Assembly: GCF_005405225.1 (NCBI RefSeq)
Contig: NZ_BJDQ01000007.1
Location: 54,363 to 118,362 of the forward strand
Direction: 5' to 3'
Origin: Enterococcus dongliensis
GTDB lineage: Bacteria > Bacillota > Bacilli > Lactobacillales > Enterococcaceae
DNA: 64,000 nucleotides
The notes below the pieces were generated by a model. That model was not told the DNA's origin. It worked only from the letters and a program-made list of their open reading frames with translations, and searched no databases. Made by a program: the position numbers and the translations under genes. How positions within the stretch are numbered: the first letter of the stretch is position 1; every line of letters begins with the position of its first letter. Positions 18,325-27,818 of the stretch are shown here, in pieces.

Positions 18325-18362
18325 AAAAAAGGAGAATTCCTAGCGGAGTTCCCTTTTTTTTT
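18325..18362 (+). terminator. Terminator of prsA
   Basis: GAATTCC pairs with GGAGTTC around TAGC, inside an A-run and a run of nine T residues. Confidence 0.75.
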
Positions 18363-18417
18363 GTATTCATGCTACAATAAAGTATCGAATACTTATAAGA
18401 AAATGGGTGAACAATGC

Positions 18418-19248
18418 ATGAAAGAATTTGCCTCTAAAGAAGCAGAAAAAGATTACTATGAACATGAAGCAAATGAAACAGATTTCCTTGCTTGGTATAA
18501 AAAACAAGATCATCCGGAATATGAAAAACCTTCTGTGACCGTCGATATTGTTATCATGGGTTATAACAAGGTAGAAGATCAGTTGAAGATCTTACTGATT
18601 CAACGTCGTGGCAATCCTTATCGTAATTCCTGGGCATTACCTGGTGGTTTTGTCGAGAGAAATGAATCAACCAACGACAGCGTTCGCCGCGAAACGGCCG
18701 AAGAGACTGGCCTGATCATTGGAAGAAAAAATGTTGAACAACTTCATACATTTAGTTCACCAAATCGTGATCCGCGCGGTTGGGTCATTACCGTCAGCTA
18801 TTTGGCTTTCATCGGACAAGTCCCGCCGACAGCCGGCGATGATACTCAAGATGCACGTTGGTTCAATATGGAACGTCATGGTGATACGATTTGTTTAACT
18901 AGTGAAGAAGATATTTCCATTGAAATCGATCTAGCAACCGGAAAGTCTATCGGTAAAGATACCTTGGCCTTTGACCACAATGAGATTATTCGCAAAGCCT
19001 TTAATCGCGTCGTCAATAAAATGGATCATGAGCCGCTGATTTTACAAGTCTTAGGTGACGAATTCACGATCACTGAAGCACGAAAAGTCTTTGCGAAATT
19101 TTTAGGTGTTGATTTTAGAACCGTTGACCATTCCAATTTCAAAAAAGCAATGCTGCAATATTTTGACGAACTTGGCGAACGACCCGTTGGAATTGGTCGT
19201 CCATCAAAGATTTATCGTCTAAAAGATGAGATTGGTGAAAAAAAATAA
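18418..19248 (+). CDS. Nudix hydrolase with winged-helix C-domain (NrtR-like)
   Basis: A 276-residue two-domain protein. The Nudix domain (about 40-170) carries a complete Nudix box, GGFVERNESTNDSVRRETAE continuing into ETGL, so catalysis is possible. The C-terminal part (about 200-275, from EPLILQVLGDEFTITEARKV) is a winged helix of the NrtR type ending in RPVGIGRPSKIYRL. NrtR proteins bind ADP-ribose and repress NAD genes, but no NAD gene lies nearby. It could also act as an ADP-ribose pyrophosphatase. The start was chosen at M20 of the longest frame because GGGTGA precedes it. Confidence 0.85.
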   Translation: MKEFASKEAEKDYYEHEANETDFLAWYKKQDHPEYEKPSVTVDIVIMGYNKVEDQLKILLIQRRGNPYRNSWALPGGFVERNESTNDSVRRETAEETGLIIGRKNVEQLHTFSSPNRDPRGWVITVSYLAFIGQVPPTAGDDTQDARWFNMERHGDTICLTSEEDISIEIDLATGKSIGKDTLAFDHNEIIRKAFNRVVNKMDHEPLILQVLGDEFTITEARKVFAKFLGVDFRTVDHSNFKKAMLQYFDELGERPVGIGRPSKIYRLKDEIGEKK

Positions 19249-19257
19249 ATTTTTTAC

Positions 19258-19287
19258 TTACATCAAATAGAAAAATCTGTTTATAAT
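19258..19287 (+). promoter_or_regulatory. Promoter of the DUF2798 leader
   Basis: TTACAT and a consensus TATAAT are 18 bases apart, giving a transcript start near 19294 and a leader of about 108 bases. Confidence 0.6.
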
Positions 19288-19332
19288 GGAGAAGCAAAAA
19301 AATTGTCTTTCCATAACGCAGTGAAGATTCCC

Positions 19333-19374
19333 AAAAGTGGTTGTCGTAGCGAGTTATACGATTGCCACTTTTTT
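19333..19374 (+). promoter_or_regulatory. Attenuator-like terminator hairpin in the DUF2798 leader
   Basis: AAGTGG-ttg-TCGTA pairs with TACGA-ttg-CCACTT, followed by six T residues. It lies between the promoter and the ribosome-binding site. A possible upstream hairpin (AAT..TCTT with AAGATT, 19301-19329) precedes it. This is the layout of a riboswitch or attenuator; I recognise no known class. Confidence 0.5.
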
Positions 19375-19401
19375 GTATTCAAATATATTAGGAGGATTTT
19401 C

Positions 19402-19881
19402 ATGCCAAGAAATAAAAGAGAAAGTTTTGTTTATACGATAATGATGTGTTTTGTGATGGTGTTCTGGATGAGTTTGTACAATATTTATTTACACGCAGGC
19501 ACTTTCACATTAGAAGTTTTAGAAACTGCCTGGGTCGGTTTGCCTTTGGGTTATTTATGCGCGTTACTTTTGGACTGGTTTGTCGTATCAACGCCTGCAA
19601 AAAATTTCGCCTTCAAAATACTGCCTGATTCAGCGGGACCTGTCCGAAAGGTCCTTACCATTTCTTGTTGTATGGTTTTACCAATGGTCTTCTTCATGTC
19701 CTTATATGGTGCTGTAGAAGTATTGAGCCACACCCAAAATTGGGATCAACTCTTCATTATTTGGGGGACGAATATTTTGAAAAACATCGTTATGGCGATT
19801 CCTTTTCAATTATTTATTGCTGGACCCCTCGTTCGAAAAGTATTTAGAACCATCTTTCCAGTTGGTACGATTTTAGCATAA
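19402..19881 (+). CDS. DUF2798 family membrane protein
   Basis: A 159-residue protein with four predicted membrane helices, at about 10-30, 42-65, 85-107 and 122-145, arranged as two similar halves as in DUF2798. The half-repeat is visible: MMCFVMVFWMSLYN in the first and MVLPMVFFMSLYG in the second. Function unknown. An AGGAGG lies seven bases before the ATG. The longer frame from 19303 would run through a terminator hairpin and is rejected. Expression probably depends on that leader. Confidence 0.8.
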   Translation: MPRNKRESFVYTIMMCFVMVFWMSLYNIYLHAGTFTLEVLETAWVGLPLGYLCALLLDWFVVSTPAKNFAFKILPDSAGPVRKVLTISCCMVLPMVFFMSLYGAVEVLSHTQNWDQLFIIWGTNILKNIVMAIPFQLFIAGPLVRKVFRTIFPVGTILA

Positions 19882-19903
19882 TTTCTAGATGAATCTATAA
19901 AAT

Positions 19904-19977
19904 AAAAAGATCCGAACCTCTATAATTGCTTCTGTAATAAACAGCGGCATTGTATTATAGAGAGTTCGGATTTTTTA
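19904..19977. terminator. Bidirectional terminator after DUF2798
   Basis: ATCCGAAC-CTCTATAA pairs with TTATAGAG-AGTTCGGAT around a 22-base loop, with an A-run on one side and T6 on the other. Confidence 0.8.
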
Positions 19978-20012
19978 TTTAATTTTATACCGTAAGTTCG
20001 AATTTATTTGAT

Positions 20013-20039
20013 AAAAAACTCTCCCAATAAGAGAGAGTT
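20013..20039 (-). terminator. Terminator of rlmN
   Basis: On the minus strand AACTCTC pairs with GAGAGTT and is followed by six T residues, directly after the rlmN stop. Confidence 0.8.
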
Positions 20040-20045
20040 CAACAT

Positions 20046-21113
20046 TTATTCTACTGCTGCTTTTTTCATTTGTTTGCTTCGTAATTGTCCGCAAGCCGCA
20101 TCGATATCTGTCCCATGCTCTTTTCGGATTACACAATTGATTCCATTTTTTTTCAAAACATCATAAAAACGCAACACAGCTGCTTTGCTGCTACGTGAGT
20201 ATTGGTCGTGTTCACTGACTGGATTATACGGAATCAAGTTCACATAGACAAGTTTTTTCTTATCTTTCATTAAATCTGCCAATTGCTGCGCGTGTTCCGG
20301 CTGATCATTCACTCCGGATAACATGATGTATTCAAAAGTCACCCGGCGATTGGTTTCTTCAATGTAATAATCGACGGCTCCCATTAGTTTTTCGATTGGA
20401 AAACTGCGATTAATCCGCATGATTGATGAACGAATCTCATTATTTGGCGCATGCAATGAAATCGCTAGGTTCACTTGCAACCCATTTTCCGCAAATTTTT
20501 TGATTTTCGGAACTAATCCACTTGTTGAAACAGTAATGTGGCGAGCACCGATGGCCATTCCTTTATCATCATTGATAACATGGAGAAAGTCCATCACATT
20601 GTTGTAATTATCAAAAGGTTCTCCGATTCCCATCACAACAATATGAGAAACACGCTCCTCTTCACCTCGTTCGTCAAAGTAATGTTGGACTAGCATAATT
20701 TGAGCAACGATTTCTCCTGCTGTCAGATCGCGTTGTTTTTTCAATAAACCTGATGCACAAAAAGTACAACCGATGTTACAGCCTACTTGTGTTGTAACAC
20801 AAACAGACAAACCATACTCTTGGCGCATCAACACTGTTTCGATCATCAAGTGATCCGGCAATTCAAACAAATATTTGACTGTTCCATCACTGGCTTCTTG
20901 TACGACCAATTGTTTTAGTGGATTAATGATGAAATTTTCTTCCAGCAAAGCAATCGTTTGTTTTGATAAATTACTCATTTGTGCAAATTCTGTTACTCGA
21001 CTACGATAAAGCCATTCCCAAACTTGGGTCGCGCGAAATTTTTTCTCCCCATGTTCTAAAAACCATTCGACTAATTCTTCTCTTCTTAAACCATAAATTG
21101 AGGGTCTTTCCAA
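20046..21113 (-). CDS. rlmN: 23S rRNA (adenine-2503-C2) methyltransferase
   Basis: A 355-residue radical-SAM enzyme that makes m2A2503 in 23S rRNA and m2A37 in some tRNAs. The iron-sulfur cluster motif [11 protein letters not shown] is present. The two catalytic cysteines are probably those in TTQVGC... and near the C-terminus in [24 protein letters not shown] is the family's SAM/GGE-like region. Chloramphenicol-resistance Cfr is related, but the length and the [14 protein letters not shown] start fit RlmN. Single gene with its own terminator. Confidence 0.95.
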   Translation of the reverse strand: MERPSIYGLRREELVEWFLEHGEKKFRATQVWEWLYRSRVTEFAQMSNLSKQTIALLEENFIINPLKQLVVQEASDGTVKYLFELPDHLMIETVLMRQEYGLSVCVTTQVGCNIGCTFCASGLLKKQRDLTAGEIVAQIMLVQHYFDERGEEERVSHIVVMGIGEPFDNYNNVMDFLHVINDDKGMAIGARHITVSTSGLVPKIKKFAENGLQVNLAISLHAPNNEIRSSIMRINRSFPIEKLMGAVDYYIEETNRRVTFEYIMLSGVNDQPEHAQQLADLMKDKKKLVYVNLIPYNPVSEHDQYSRSSKAAVLRFYDVLKKNGINCVIRKEHGTDIDAACGQLRSKQMKKAAVE

Positions 21114-21369
21114 AGTATTACCTCCTACTGTATTTCGAAACGTTCACTCGTTCTATTAGTAGAACAAGTGTAACAACAAAGTCAGAAATTCAAAAAGTTT
21201 CTCTTCTTCGTACGTCTACCTCTTTTGATCAACTGGATCTCGATACATTGTTATTATACAAAGATTCGAGTTCTCATAAATCCAGAATTATCCAGTTAAA
21301 AAATTGGCAACATCCGCTACATACTATAACCGATTCACAAAGAGAAAACAATTAACTTTGGAAAAAACA

Positions 21370-21402
21370 AAAAATAGTCTAGATTTCTCTAGACTATTTT
21401 TT
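21370..21402. terminator. Terminator at the end of ftsK
   Basis: A perfect stem (AAATAGTCTAGA with TCTAGACTATTT) with runs of A and T on both sides overlaps the ftsK stop codon. The other 250 bases up to rlmN hold only its promoter region; I see nothing else there. Confidence 0.85.
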
Positions 21403-23794
21403 ACCCTTCCAACGGGTTTTCTGGTTCTTCTTCAACTTTTTCTAAAAGGACTTCTCGTGGCTTACTGCCAGTTGACGGTCCAATGACACCATGATCTTCT
21501 AATTCATCAACGATTCGGGCTGCTCGATTGTAGCCAATTCGGAAACGGCGTTGCAGTAAAGAAATACTTGCTGTCTGCATATCAACAACTAATGCCTTGG
21601 CTTCTTCATACAATTCATCTTGAGGATTTTCTGACGGCGAAGACGTTGTTTCTTCTGTTGGCATCATTTTTTCTTCATAATGAGCTTCTTGCTGATCAGA
21701 AACAAATTCTACAATCTGCTCTACTTCGTGATCGGAAATAAACGCACCTTGGACACGGATTGGTTTATTTTCACCCATTGGCAAGAACAGCATATCTCCG
21801 CGTCCTAAAAGTTTTTCGGCGCCATTGCCATCAATGATTGTTCGAGAATCGGTCCCGCTAGAAACAGCAAAAGCGATACGTGATGGCACGTTGGCTTTGA
21901 TGATACCTGTGATAACATCAACACTTGGACGTTGTGTAGCTAAGATCATATGGATTCCAGCAGCACGTGCCATTTGAGCCAATCGAGTAATCGCATCTTC
22001 GACTTCGTTACTTGCTACCATCATCAAGTCGGCTAATTCATCAACGATAACCACAATAAATGGTAAAATTGGTCGATTTTGGCCATCTTCTAAATTTTTC
22101 TGAATAACCAATTCATTAAATCCTGAAATATTCCGTACACCAGTTGCCGCAAATTTTTCGTAACGCTCTTCCATTTCTTGCACGACCTTTTGTAAAGCCT
22201 GTGCCGCTTTTCTTGGATTGGTCACAACAGGTGTCAACAAATGAGGAATCCCATTATAGACATTCAACTCGACCATTTTCGGATCGATCATCATGAGTTT
22301 TACTTCATTTGGTTTTGCCCGCATCAAAATACTGGTGATGATCCCATTGATTGCAACAGATTTCCCACTTCCGGTTGAACCGGCAATCAGCAAATGTGGC
22401 ATTTTTGTTAAATCTGCCGTTCGGACCATTCCGGAAATATCGCGTCCTAATGGAACTTCCAAAATTTTATCAGGATGATTCGGTTGTGATTCAATAATAT
22501 CTCGGAAAGATACCGTACTGATTGTACTATTAGGTACTTCGATCCCAATCAATGATTTCCCAGGGATGGGCGCTTCCATCCGCACATCTTTTGCAGCTAA
22601 AGCTAGGGCAATATCATCTGTTAAATTGACGATTTTGCTGACTTTGACACCTACAGCTGGCTGAACTTCAAATTTTGTAACTGATGGCCCTAAACTAGCT
22701 TTGACAACTTTGGCATCAACACCAAAACTATTGAACGTTTTTTCTAATACTTTAATATTTTGCTCGATCTTTTTGTATTCATCGCTTTGATCCGTTGCTG
22801 GAATCGAGTCTAACAACGTTGAAGGCGGCAATTGATAATCGTGGTCTTCCGGTTCAGCATTGATTTCAAATTCTAATTCGCCTGGATCTTCGATTTCTTC
22901 TTCTAGCTGCGCATTTTTCGTAGTTACTGGTGTTGGTATTGGTTCTAAATTTTCTTGAAATCCTTCGATTGGTACTAAAGTCATTTGTTCGGGAGCTTTA
23001 GTTTCGCGTTCTGAACGGTTAGTTACTTGTTCTTCGTCTGTGAACGGCGGAATCTCTTGTTTAGCTTCTGTCCGCTCTGCTTCCATCCTAGCTTTTTCTG
23101 CTGCACGTTTTTCTGCTTGAGCTTGTGTTTTTTGTGCTTGACGTTCAGCTTTTTTAGCCTCTTTCAACGCTTTTTTTTCATCAGATTCTGCAAATTTTGT
23201 CTGGATTTTTTCAGTAAATTCCGCTAAATAATCTGTTACTTGATTAAATTCTAGGAGACTGAATAAAAAGACTCCTAGGACCAATAATAATCCTGCTATC
23301 AAATAGCTGCCGACTTGCGATACTAAAAAATGTGTCAAATTATAAAGAAGTCCGCCCAGCATCCCGCCACCGACATTTTGGGTAATCTGATTTCCTAAAA
23401 AATCAGACATCAATAAATCCCATGTCGTTTTTAAAATATTAGGATTTTTACTTTGGACATTGGCAAATAAACGTGCATGTAGAATCAATAAGATTCCTAA
23501 GTAGAATATGCCCACTCCGTTCCAACGCCGTGTCTTAGTTATGCGTAATTTATTATTCTTAGCTACAAGTAGCCCGCCATATCCTCCGAGTACTATTGCC
23601 AAAAACTGATACGTATTACCACCAATCAGCCGTAATACATTCGCTATCAAATTTCCTAAAAAACCTAACTTAAACAAGGAAAAAATCATGAACAAAATGA
23701 ATAAAAGCCCGATACCGATAATTAGGCGCTGTTCTTGTAATTGTTTTTGTTTTTTTGTTTTTCTTTTTTTCTTTGTACGCTTTTTTTGCGCCAT
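21401..23794 (-). CDS. ftsK: DNA translocase FtsK/SpoIIIE
   Basis: A 797-residue septal DNA pump. It has a basic N-terminus ([17 protein letters not shown]), four membrane helices up to about residue 180, an acidic/Ala-rich linker (about 195-330) and the RecA-like motor from about 330. The motor has Walker [16 protein letters not shown], Walker [15 protein letters not shown] and [19 protein letters not shown]. The C-terminal gamma winged helix ([31 protein letters not shown]) reads polar KOPS-type sites. The start is at the ATG after AGAGGG; a longer frame adds nine residues through a promoter-like TATAAT. Confidence 0.95.
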   Translation of the reverse strand: MAQKKRTKKKRKTKKQKQLQEQRLIIGIGLLFILFMIFSLFKLGFLGNLIANVLRLIGGNTYQFLAIVLGGYGGLLVAKNNKLRITKTRRWNGVGIFYLGILLILHARLFANVQSKNPNILKTTWDLLMSDFLGNQITQNVGGGMLGGLLYNLTHFLVSQVGSYLIAGLLLVLGVFLFSLLEFNQVTDYLAEFTEKIQTKFAESDEKKALKEAKKAERQAQKTQAQAEKRAAEKARMEAERTEAKQEIPPFTDEEQVTNRSERETKAPEQMTLVPIEGFQENLEPIPTPVTTKNAQLEEEIEDPGELEFEINAEPEDHDYQLPPSTLLDSIPATDQSDEYKKIEQNIKVLEKTFNSFGVDAKVVKASLGPSVTKFEVQPAVGVKVSKIVNLTDDIALALAAKDVRMEAPIPGKSLIGIEVPNSTISTVSFRDIIESQPNHPDKILEVPLGRDISGMVRTADLTKMPHLLIAGSTGSGKSVAINGIITSILMRAKPNEVKLMMIDPKMVELNVYNGIPHLLTPVVTNPRKAAQALQKVVQEMEERYEKFAATGVRNISGFNELVIQKNLEDGQNRPILPFIVVIVDELADLMMVASNEVEDAITRLAQMARAAGIHMILATQRPSVDVITGIIKANVPSRIAFAVSSGTDSRTIIDGNGAEKLLGRGDMLFLPMGENKPIRVQGAFISDHEVEQIVEFVSDQQEAHYEEKMMPTEETTSSPSENPQDELYEEAKALVVDMQTASISLLQRRFRIGYNRAARIVDELEDHGVIGPSTGSKPREVLLEKVEEEPENPLEG

Positions 23795-23826
23795 GCTATC
23801 CCTCTTTCCATTCTGTACCATTATAC

Positions 23827-23866
23827 AAAAAAAAGAAGGCGAACAAAAGTTTTGTTCGCCTTTTCT
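23827..23866 (-). terminator. Terminator of the amino acid ABC operon
   Basis: GGCGAACAAAA pairs with TTTTGTTCGCC, with eight T residues downstream on the minus strand. It separates the ABC operon from ftsK. Confidence 0.85.
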
Positions 23867-23890
23867 TTCCGATTAAAGATTGTTTTCTCA

Positions 23891-24718
23891 TTACTCTTTT
23901 GGTAAAGTCAACTCTTCGCCAAACCATTTCTTTGAGATTTCACCGTATTTTCCATCTTCTTGGATCTTTTTGAATGCACTATTGATTTTTTTCACTAGCT
24001 CTTTGTCGCCTTTACGTGCACCAACAGCAAAATCTTCATTTTTGAAACCAACGCTGAAAATATTGTACGTTTCTAATTTACCAGCTTGTTTCAAATAATA
24101 ATCTGCATATACTTTATCGATTAATAATCCATTGATTCGGCCATTTTCTAAATCGATCATCGCTTCATTGAAACTAGCATATAATGTAGCATCATTTTCT
24201 TTTACGATATCTTTTAATATCTTTGTTTGATTATTGAATGCTTCATAACCAGAAGAACCTTCTTGTGCTCCTAAGATTTTGCCTTTCATCCCTTTTGCAT
24301 CTATGATTCCACTATCTTTTTTAGTCACTAAGACTTGTTCATTTTGGGCATATGCATCTGAAAATAGAACTTTCTTTTCCCGTGATTTTGTTACTGTATA
24401 CCCATTCCAAATCAAATCAATGGTTCCATTTTCCAACTCATTTTCTTTCATTGACCAATCAATCGGTTGGAAATCTGCTTTGACGCCATATTCTTTAAAA
24501 ACTTCTTTAGCAAGATCTACATCAAAACCAACGATTTTACCATCTTCATCTTTGAAACCCATCGGAACAAATGTATCATCTAAACCAATCGTTACTTTTT
24601 TGTCCTTTTCAATGTTTTTCCAGCTGTCGTCACTGCTGGCTTCTTTCTGGCCACAAGCCGCCAATGTTACCAAAGTTAAAGCAGCTGCCATTCCCAAAAC
24701 AATCTTTTTCAATTTCAT
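23891..24718 (-). CDS. Amino acid ABC transporter substrate-binding lipoprotein
   Basis: A 275-residue polar amino acid binding protein (SBP_bac_3 fold). The signal ends in the lipobox TLAAC, so Cys22 is lipidated. Family segments include FVPMGFKDEDGKIVGFDVDL, IDLIWNGYTVTKSREKKVLF (ligand-binding Thr/Arg region) and ILGAQEGSSGYEAF. Last gene of an operon with a permease and an ATPase. The T-box leader is the only clue to the ligand (threonine is the best guess). Confidence 0.9.
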   Translation of the reverse strand: MKLKKIVLGMAAALTLVTLAACGQKEASSDDSWKNIEKDKKVTIGLDDTFVPMGFKDEDGKIVGFDVDLAKEVFKEYGVKADFQPIDWSMKENELENGTIDLIWNGYTVTKSREKKVLFSDAYAQNEQVLVTKKDSGIIDAKGMKGKILGAQEGSSGYEAFNNQTKILKDIVKENDATLYASFNEAMIDLENGRINGLLIDKVYADYYLKQAGKLETYNIFSVGFKNEDFAVGARKGDKELVKKINSAFKKIQEDGKYGEISKKWFGEELTLPKE

Positions 24719-24773
24719 ACTTATTCCTCCTAATTTTTTTAAGCTTATAAAACAAAGCTGAGTTTGACGTCTT

Positions 24774-25409
24774 TTATTTAATTGGTTCTACCTTTAATAA
24801 TTGATCCCCGATTTCTTCAGCAAAGACCAAGTCATGAGTAACAACGATTTGAGTAACTCCATCGGCTTTAAGTTCTAAAATCAAATTCGCTACTTGCTGA
24901 CGTAAAGCCGGGTCTAATGCGCTGGTCGGTTCATCGTAAGCCAAAACCTTGGGATTCATCGCCATCGCACGAGCAATCGCTAAGCGTTGTTTTTGTCCAC
25001 CAGATAGTTGATACGGATAATTATTTAATAATTCTTCGATGCCTAATAAACTCGCTAAATGTTGCGCCTTATTCGTATACGTCTCTTTGTCTTCTTTCAA
25101 AACTAACCGTGGACCAATGGTGATATTGTCTAAGACACTTAAATGTGGAAATAATTGAAAATCTTGGAAAACTACACCAACAACTTGTTCTTGTTCTTTT
25201 GAACCGGTCGGATCAAAAGGATTTCCATCTAGTAAAAAAGTTCCGCTGTCTGCTGTTTCCAATCCTGCCAGCGTTCTTAATAAAGTTGTTTTCCCACCAC
25301 CGGATGGGCCGACGATTGCTAAGATCTGTCCATCAGGAATCACCAGATCCAAATTATCAATCACTTTCTTATTGCCAAACGATTTATTTACTTTTTTTAA
25401 TTCAATCAT
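24774..25409 (-). CDS. Amino acid ABC transporter ATP-binding protein
   Basis: A 211-residue ATPase of the polar amino acid uptake family. It has Walker A GPSGGGKTTLLRTL, Q-loop VFQDFQLFPHLSVLDNI, signature YQLSGGQKQRLAIARA, Walker B KVLAYDEPTSALDP and the switch His in VVTHDL. The ATG at 25409 is preceded by AGGTG at seven bases; the GTG three codons upstream overlaps that site. It is slightly shorter than the usual 240 residues, because the C-terminal end is trimmed. Confidence 0.92.
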   Translation of the reverse strand: MIELKKVNKSFGNKKVIDNLDLVIPDGQILAIVGPSGGGKTTLLRTLAGLETADSGTFLLDGNPFDPTGSKEQEQVVGVVFQDFQLFPHLSVLDNITIGPRLVLKEDKETYTNKAQHLASLLGIEELLNNYPYQLSGGQKQRLAIARAMAMNPKVLAYDEPTSALDPALRQQVANLILELKADGVTQIVVTHDLVFAEEIGDQLLKVEPIK

Positions 25410-25422
25410 TTTTTTCACCTAC

Positions 25423-26064
25423 CTATCGATAATAATTCAGACGATTTTCTAGTTGTTTCAAGATAACGGACGTAATCCCTGTCAATGCTAAATAAATAAT
25501 GGCTACTCCGAATAATGGGAGCAAGGTGGTATCTCGTTCCATCGCGATTTTTCCCGCCCGCATCACATCGGATAAACCTAAAATATACACAAGTGAGGTA
25601 TCTTTTACTAAATTGATCACTTCATTTCCAACTGATGGCAAAACGATCTTGACAACTTGCGGAATGATGATTCGTGTTACTGTTTGAACAGGAGTCAAGC
25701 CGATTACTTTTGAGGCTTCGTATTGACCAACTGGAATGGATTGAATCCCGCCTCGGAAGATCTCTGCATAATAAGCGGCATAATTCAATATGAACGCAAA
25801 CAGTGCGGCTTCGAAACGATCAAAAATAATTCCAACCAACGGTAACCCATAAAATACAAAAATCAATTGTAACAGTAATGGTGTCCCACGCATGATCCAA
25901 ACGTAAAAACGTAAGATCCATTGTAATGGTCTAAAACGACTAGCTAACCCAAAAGATAGCAACACTCCTAACGGCAATGAGCCTAATATCGTATAAATAA
26001 ATAATTTCAGTGTTGTTGTTGCCCCTTGTAATAATTGTGGCATGACTTCGACTAGATAATTCAT
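25423..26064 (-). CDS. Amino acid ABC transporter permease
   Basis: A 213-residue HisM-family permease with about five membrane helices. The EAA loop is visible: YEASKVIGLTPVQTVTRIIIPQV. FRGGIQSIPVGQYEASK is also family-typical. It starts MNYLVEVMPQLLQGATTTLK, after GGAGGG. First gene of the operon, about 200 bases beyond the second T-box terminator. A single permease gene suggests a homodimer. Confidence 0.92.
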   Translation of the reverse strand: MNYLVEVMPQLLQGATTTLKLFIYTILGSLPLGVLLSFGLASRFRPLQWILRFYVWIMRGTPLLLQLIFVFYGLPLVGIIFDRFEAALFAFILNYAAYYAEIFRGGIQSIPVGQYEASKVIGLTPVQTVTRIIIPQVVKIVLPSVGNEVINLVKDTSLVYILGLSDVMRAGKIAMERDTTLLPLFGVAIIYLALTGITSVILKQLENRLNYYR

Positions 26065-26265
26065 CTCAATATCCCTCCATGTTATCGAAATTTGTACGGC
26101 CTAAAAATACTTAATCTTGACTCCAGTGATTCTACTTGAGGCCGAATTGGCAACAGCTAGTTTCCTATGAAAGAAATCTTTTCCCATATTAGCTTCATGC
26201 ATACCAGCCAACTATACTGATGTTGGCTCATACTTTACTGATTGCAACAAACTACGTTAGATTGA

Positions 26266-26381
26266 CAAAAAAACGTCCTCTGGTATTTCTACCAGAGGAC
26301 GTTAACTACGTGGTTCCACCTCATCTTTGTTCTTTTTTCACAAAAAGAACCTCTATGGGTCAGTTTTCCAAACAGTGAAAT
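26266..26381 (-). promoter_or_regulatory. Second, stem-I-less T-box module
   Basis: Downstream of the full T-box, the minus strand again has a stem-III-like hairpin (GTTCTTTTT...AAAAAAGAAC), a T-box bulge GAGGTGGAACCACG (26309-26322) and a terminator (ACGTCCTCTGGTA with TACCAGAGGACGT, then T7). There is no second specifier stem between them. It looks like a duplicated antiterminator-terminator unit. Confidence 0.8.
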
Positions 26382-26640
26382 AAAAAAAGTCCTTTAGTCA
26401 CTAGGACTAAAGGACGTAATTACGTGGTTCCACCTTTTTTTATCGTCGTCTCACAACGAACGATCTCAACTGGTCAATCTGACCTCTGCGCTAACGGGCT
26501 CTCCCGGATTGGCCTACTTATTCAGCCAATCGACTCAAAGATGTGGTTCACAATTAATCGCTGTCTCTTTTCACCAACCAGAGACTCTCTTAAAGCAAAT
26601 AAACTGCTACTCTTCTTTTCATTGTCGTTTGATTAAGTTG
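26382..26640 (-). promoter_or_regulatory. T-box leader of the amino acid ABC operon
   Basis: Full T-box on the minus strand: an apical stem (GTCTCT-GGTTGGTGAAA-AGAGAC), then a specifier loop TGTGAACCACATC, a T-box bulge AAAGGTGGAACCACG (about 26423-26437) and a terminator (GTCCTTTAGTC with GACTAAAGGAC, then T7). The specifier is probably ACC (26545-26547, Thr). UGGA in the bulge needs a tRNA with discriminator U, which fits tRNA-Thr better than tRNA-His (C) or tRNA-Pro (A). CAC (His) is the next possible reading. Confidence 0.9.
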
Positions 26641-26646
26641 AATCAT

Positions 26647-26675
26647 ACTTTACACGCCTTCACAGGATTTGTCAA
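26647..26675 (-). promoter_or_regulatory. Promoter of the ABC operon
   Basis: Consensus TTGACA and TAAAGT with 17 bases between them on the minus strand, just after the mupG-like gene. Confidence 0.75.
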
Positions 26676-26711
26676 CAAATAATCTTCATCTTTTTTTCAT
26701 TTGTTTCAAAT

Positions 26712-27803
26712 TTAATTTTCAGGAACAAATTGAAATTTCGTCCAAGGCTTTAAAAAGTCCAATAAAATCCGCGCATCTTGAGGGATCTTCCCAACTAAAT
26801 TTTTTCGAGAATCACTATGCGGCTCCAAAACGATTTGTAATTCATTTTTATATTTCCCAAAATCATCATTACCGACAACAACATCACCAATTTGAAATTC
26901 TTGTGTATTATCGTGAACAGGATTTGCTGTATCTTTATAAACTACACGCGTCATGGTAGAACGAGCCGCCATTGATGTAATATCTCCTCGGCGAAAATGA
27001 TTTGGATAAGCAATAATCTTGCGTTCCACATCAGAGATATCTGGTACCAGTTCAATTCCTAAACTCAATTTGTATCGATCGACTGCGGCCACTTTTTCTA
27101 ATTCTTCATCAGAAGCATAGGCATTTCCGATGATTACGGTATCAATCAATCCTGTCGCAAACATGTGACGTGCTTGCAGATCAATCGGCAAATGGCGATG
27201 CATTTCCAAAGTCGGCAACCCATCATTCACATCCCAAGGACCATATTTTGCCTCATGACTTGTGATAAAAGCAGCTGTTTTGATGCCATGGCCTTTAAAC
27301 CGTTTGCTGCAGCTGACAAAAAAATCATAAGGCAATGCTGAACCTTCTTGAGGATAGAAGTTATGACATCCATAAATAAATGGTTCATTGGCTTCATAAG
27401 ATAAAATATTATCAAGATAAGCCACGTTGTTACTCATGTTCAATTCAATCGCTAAACCTTCAGGATTATAGCTTAACATCGCTTCTTTGTTTCCATCAAA
27501 ACCTTCATCCAACCGAATCCCTTCCGCACCAAGCTCTGCAAAAAAATGTAGATTATCATAAGAGATTCCTAAATCATCAAAAATTGAAGGTGCGATATCT
27601 AAGACGGTTTCAAACCCTAAATCTTTTGCATAGTGGATGATATTACCAAATTTTTCACTGACTTTTTCTTTTCCTTCAGTTACTTCTAACATACTCATAA
27701 AAATCCGAGTATAACCTAACTTCGCTGCTTTTTGGATGTACTCACGATCAGCTTGCGGATCACTATGGTCAGGATAGATTGAGATGCCTAATTCACGTTT
27801 CAT
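26712..27803 (-). CDS. MupG-like 6-phospho-N-acetylmuramidase (DUF871)
   Basis: A 363-residue protein of the DUF871 family, with a TIM-barrel N-domain (begins RELGISIYPDHSDPQADREY; GAEGIRLDEGFDGN with likely catalytic acids) and a smaller cyclophilin-like C-domain from about residue 235. S. aureus MupG is known to split GlcNAc-MurNAc-6-phosphate inside the cell. The same role is plausible here but not shown, since no MurQ etherase gene is in the window. It follows the GH1 gene by 15 bases and is the last gene of the sigma-54 PTS operon. Confidence 0.85.
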   Translation of the reverse strand: MKRELGISIYPDHSDPQADREYIQKAAKLGYTRIFMSMLEVTEGKEKVSEKFGNIIHYAKDLGFETVLDIAPSIFDDLGISYDNLHFFAELGAEGIRLDEGFDGNKEAMLSYNPEGLAIELNMSNNVAYLDNILSYEANEPFIYGCHNFYPQEGSALPYDFFVSCSKRFKGHGIKTAAFITSHEAKYGPWDVNDGLPTLEMHRHLPIDLQARHMFATGLIDTVIIGNAYASDEELEKVAAVDRYKLSLGIELVPDISDVERKIIAYPNHFRRGDITSMAARSTMTRVVYKDTANPVHDNTQEFQIGDVVVGNDDFGKYKNELQIVLEPHSDSRKNLVGKIPQDARILLDFLKPWTKFQFVPEN

Positions 27804-27818
27804 TTATTTTCCTCCTAC

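Noticed and set aside
19303..19401. Extension of the DUF2798 protein to 19303
   Set aside because: The extra 33 residues would be read from a terminator hairpin and include no membrane signal; AGGAGG is just before 19402.
22293..24098. Plus-strand frames opposite ftsK and the lipoprotein gene
   Set aside because: They are rich in Phe and Ser in the pattern expected from the reverse of coding DNA and have no ribosome-binding site.
26266..26640. tRNA genes in the T-box region
   Set aside because: The conserved GGTGGAACCACG is the T-box bulge; no cloverleaf can be drawn.
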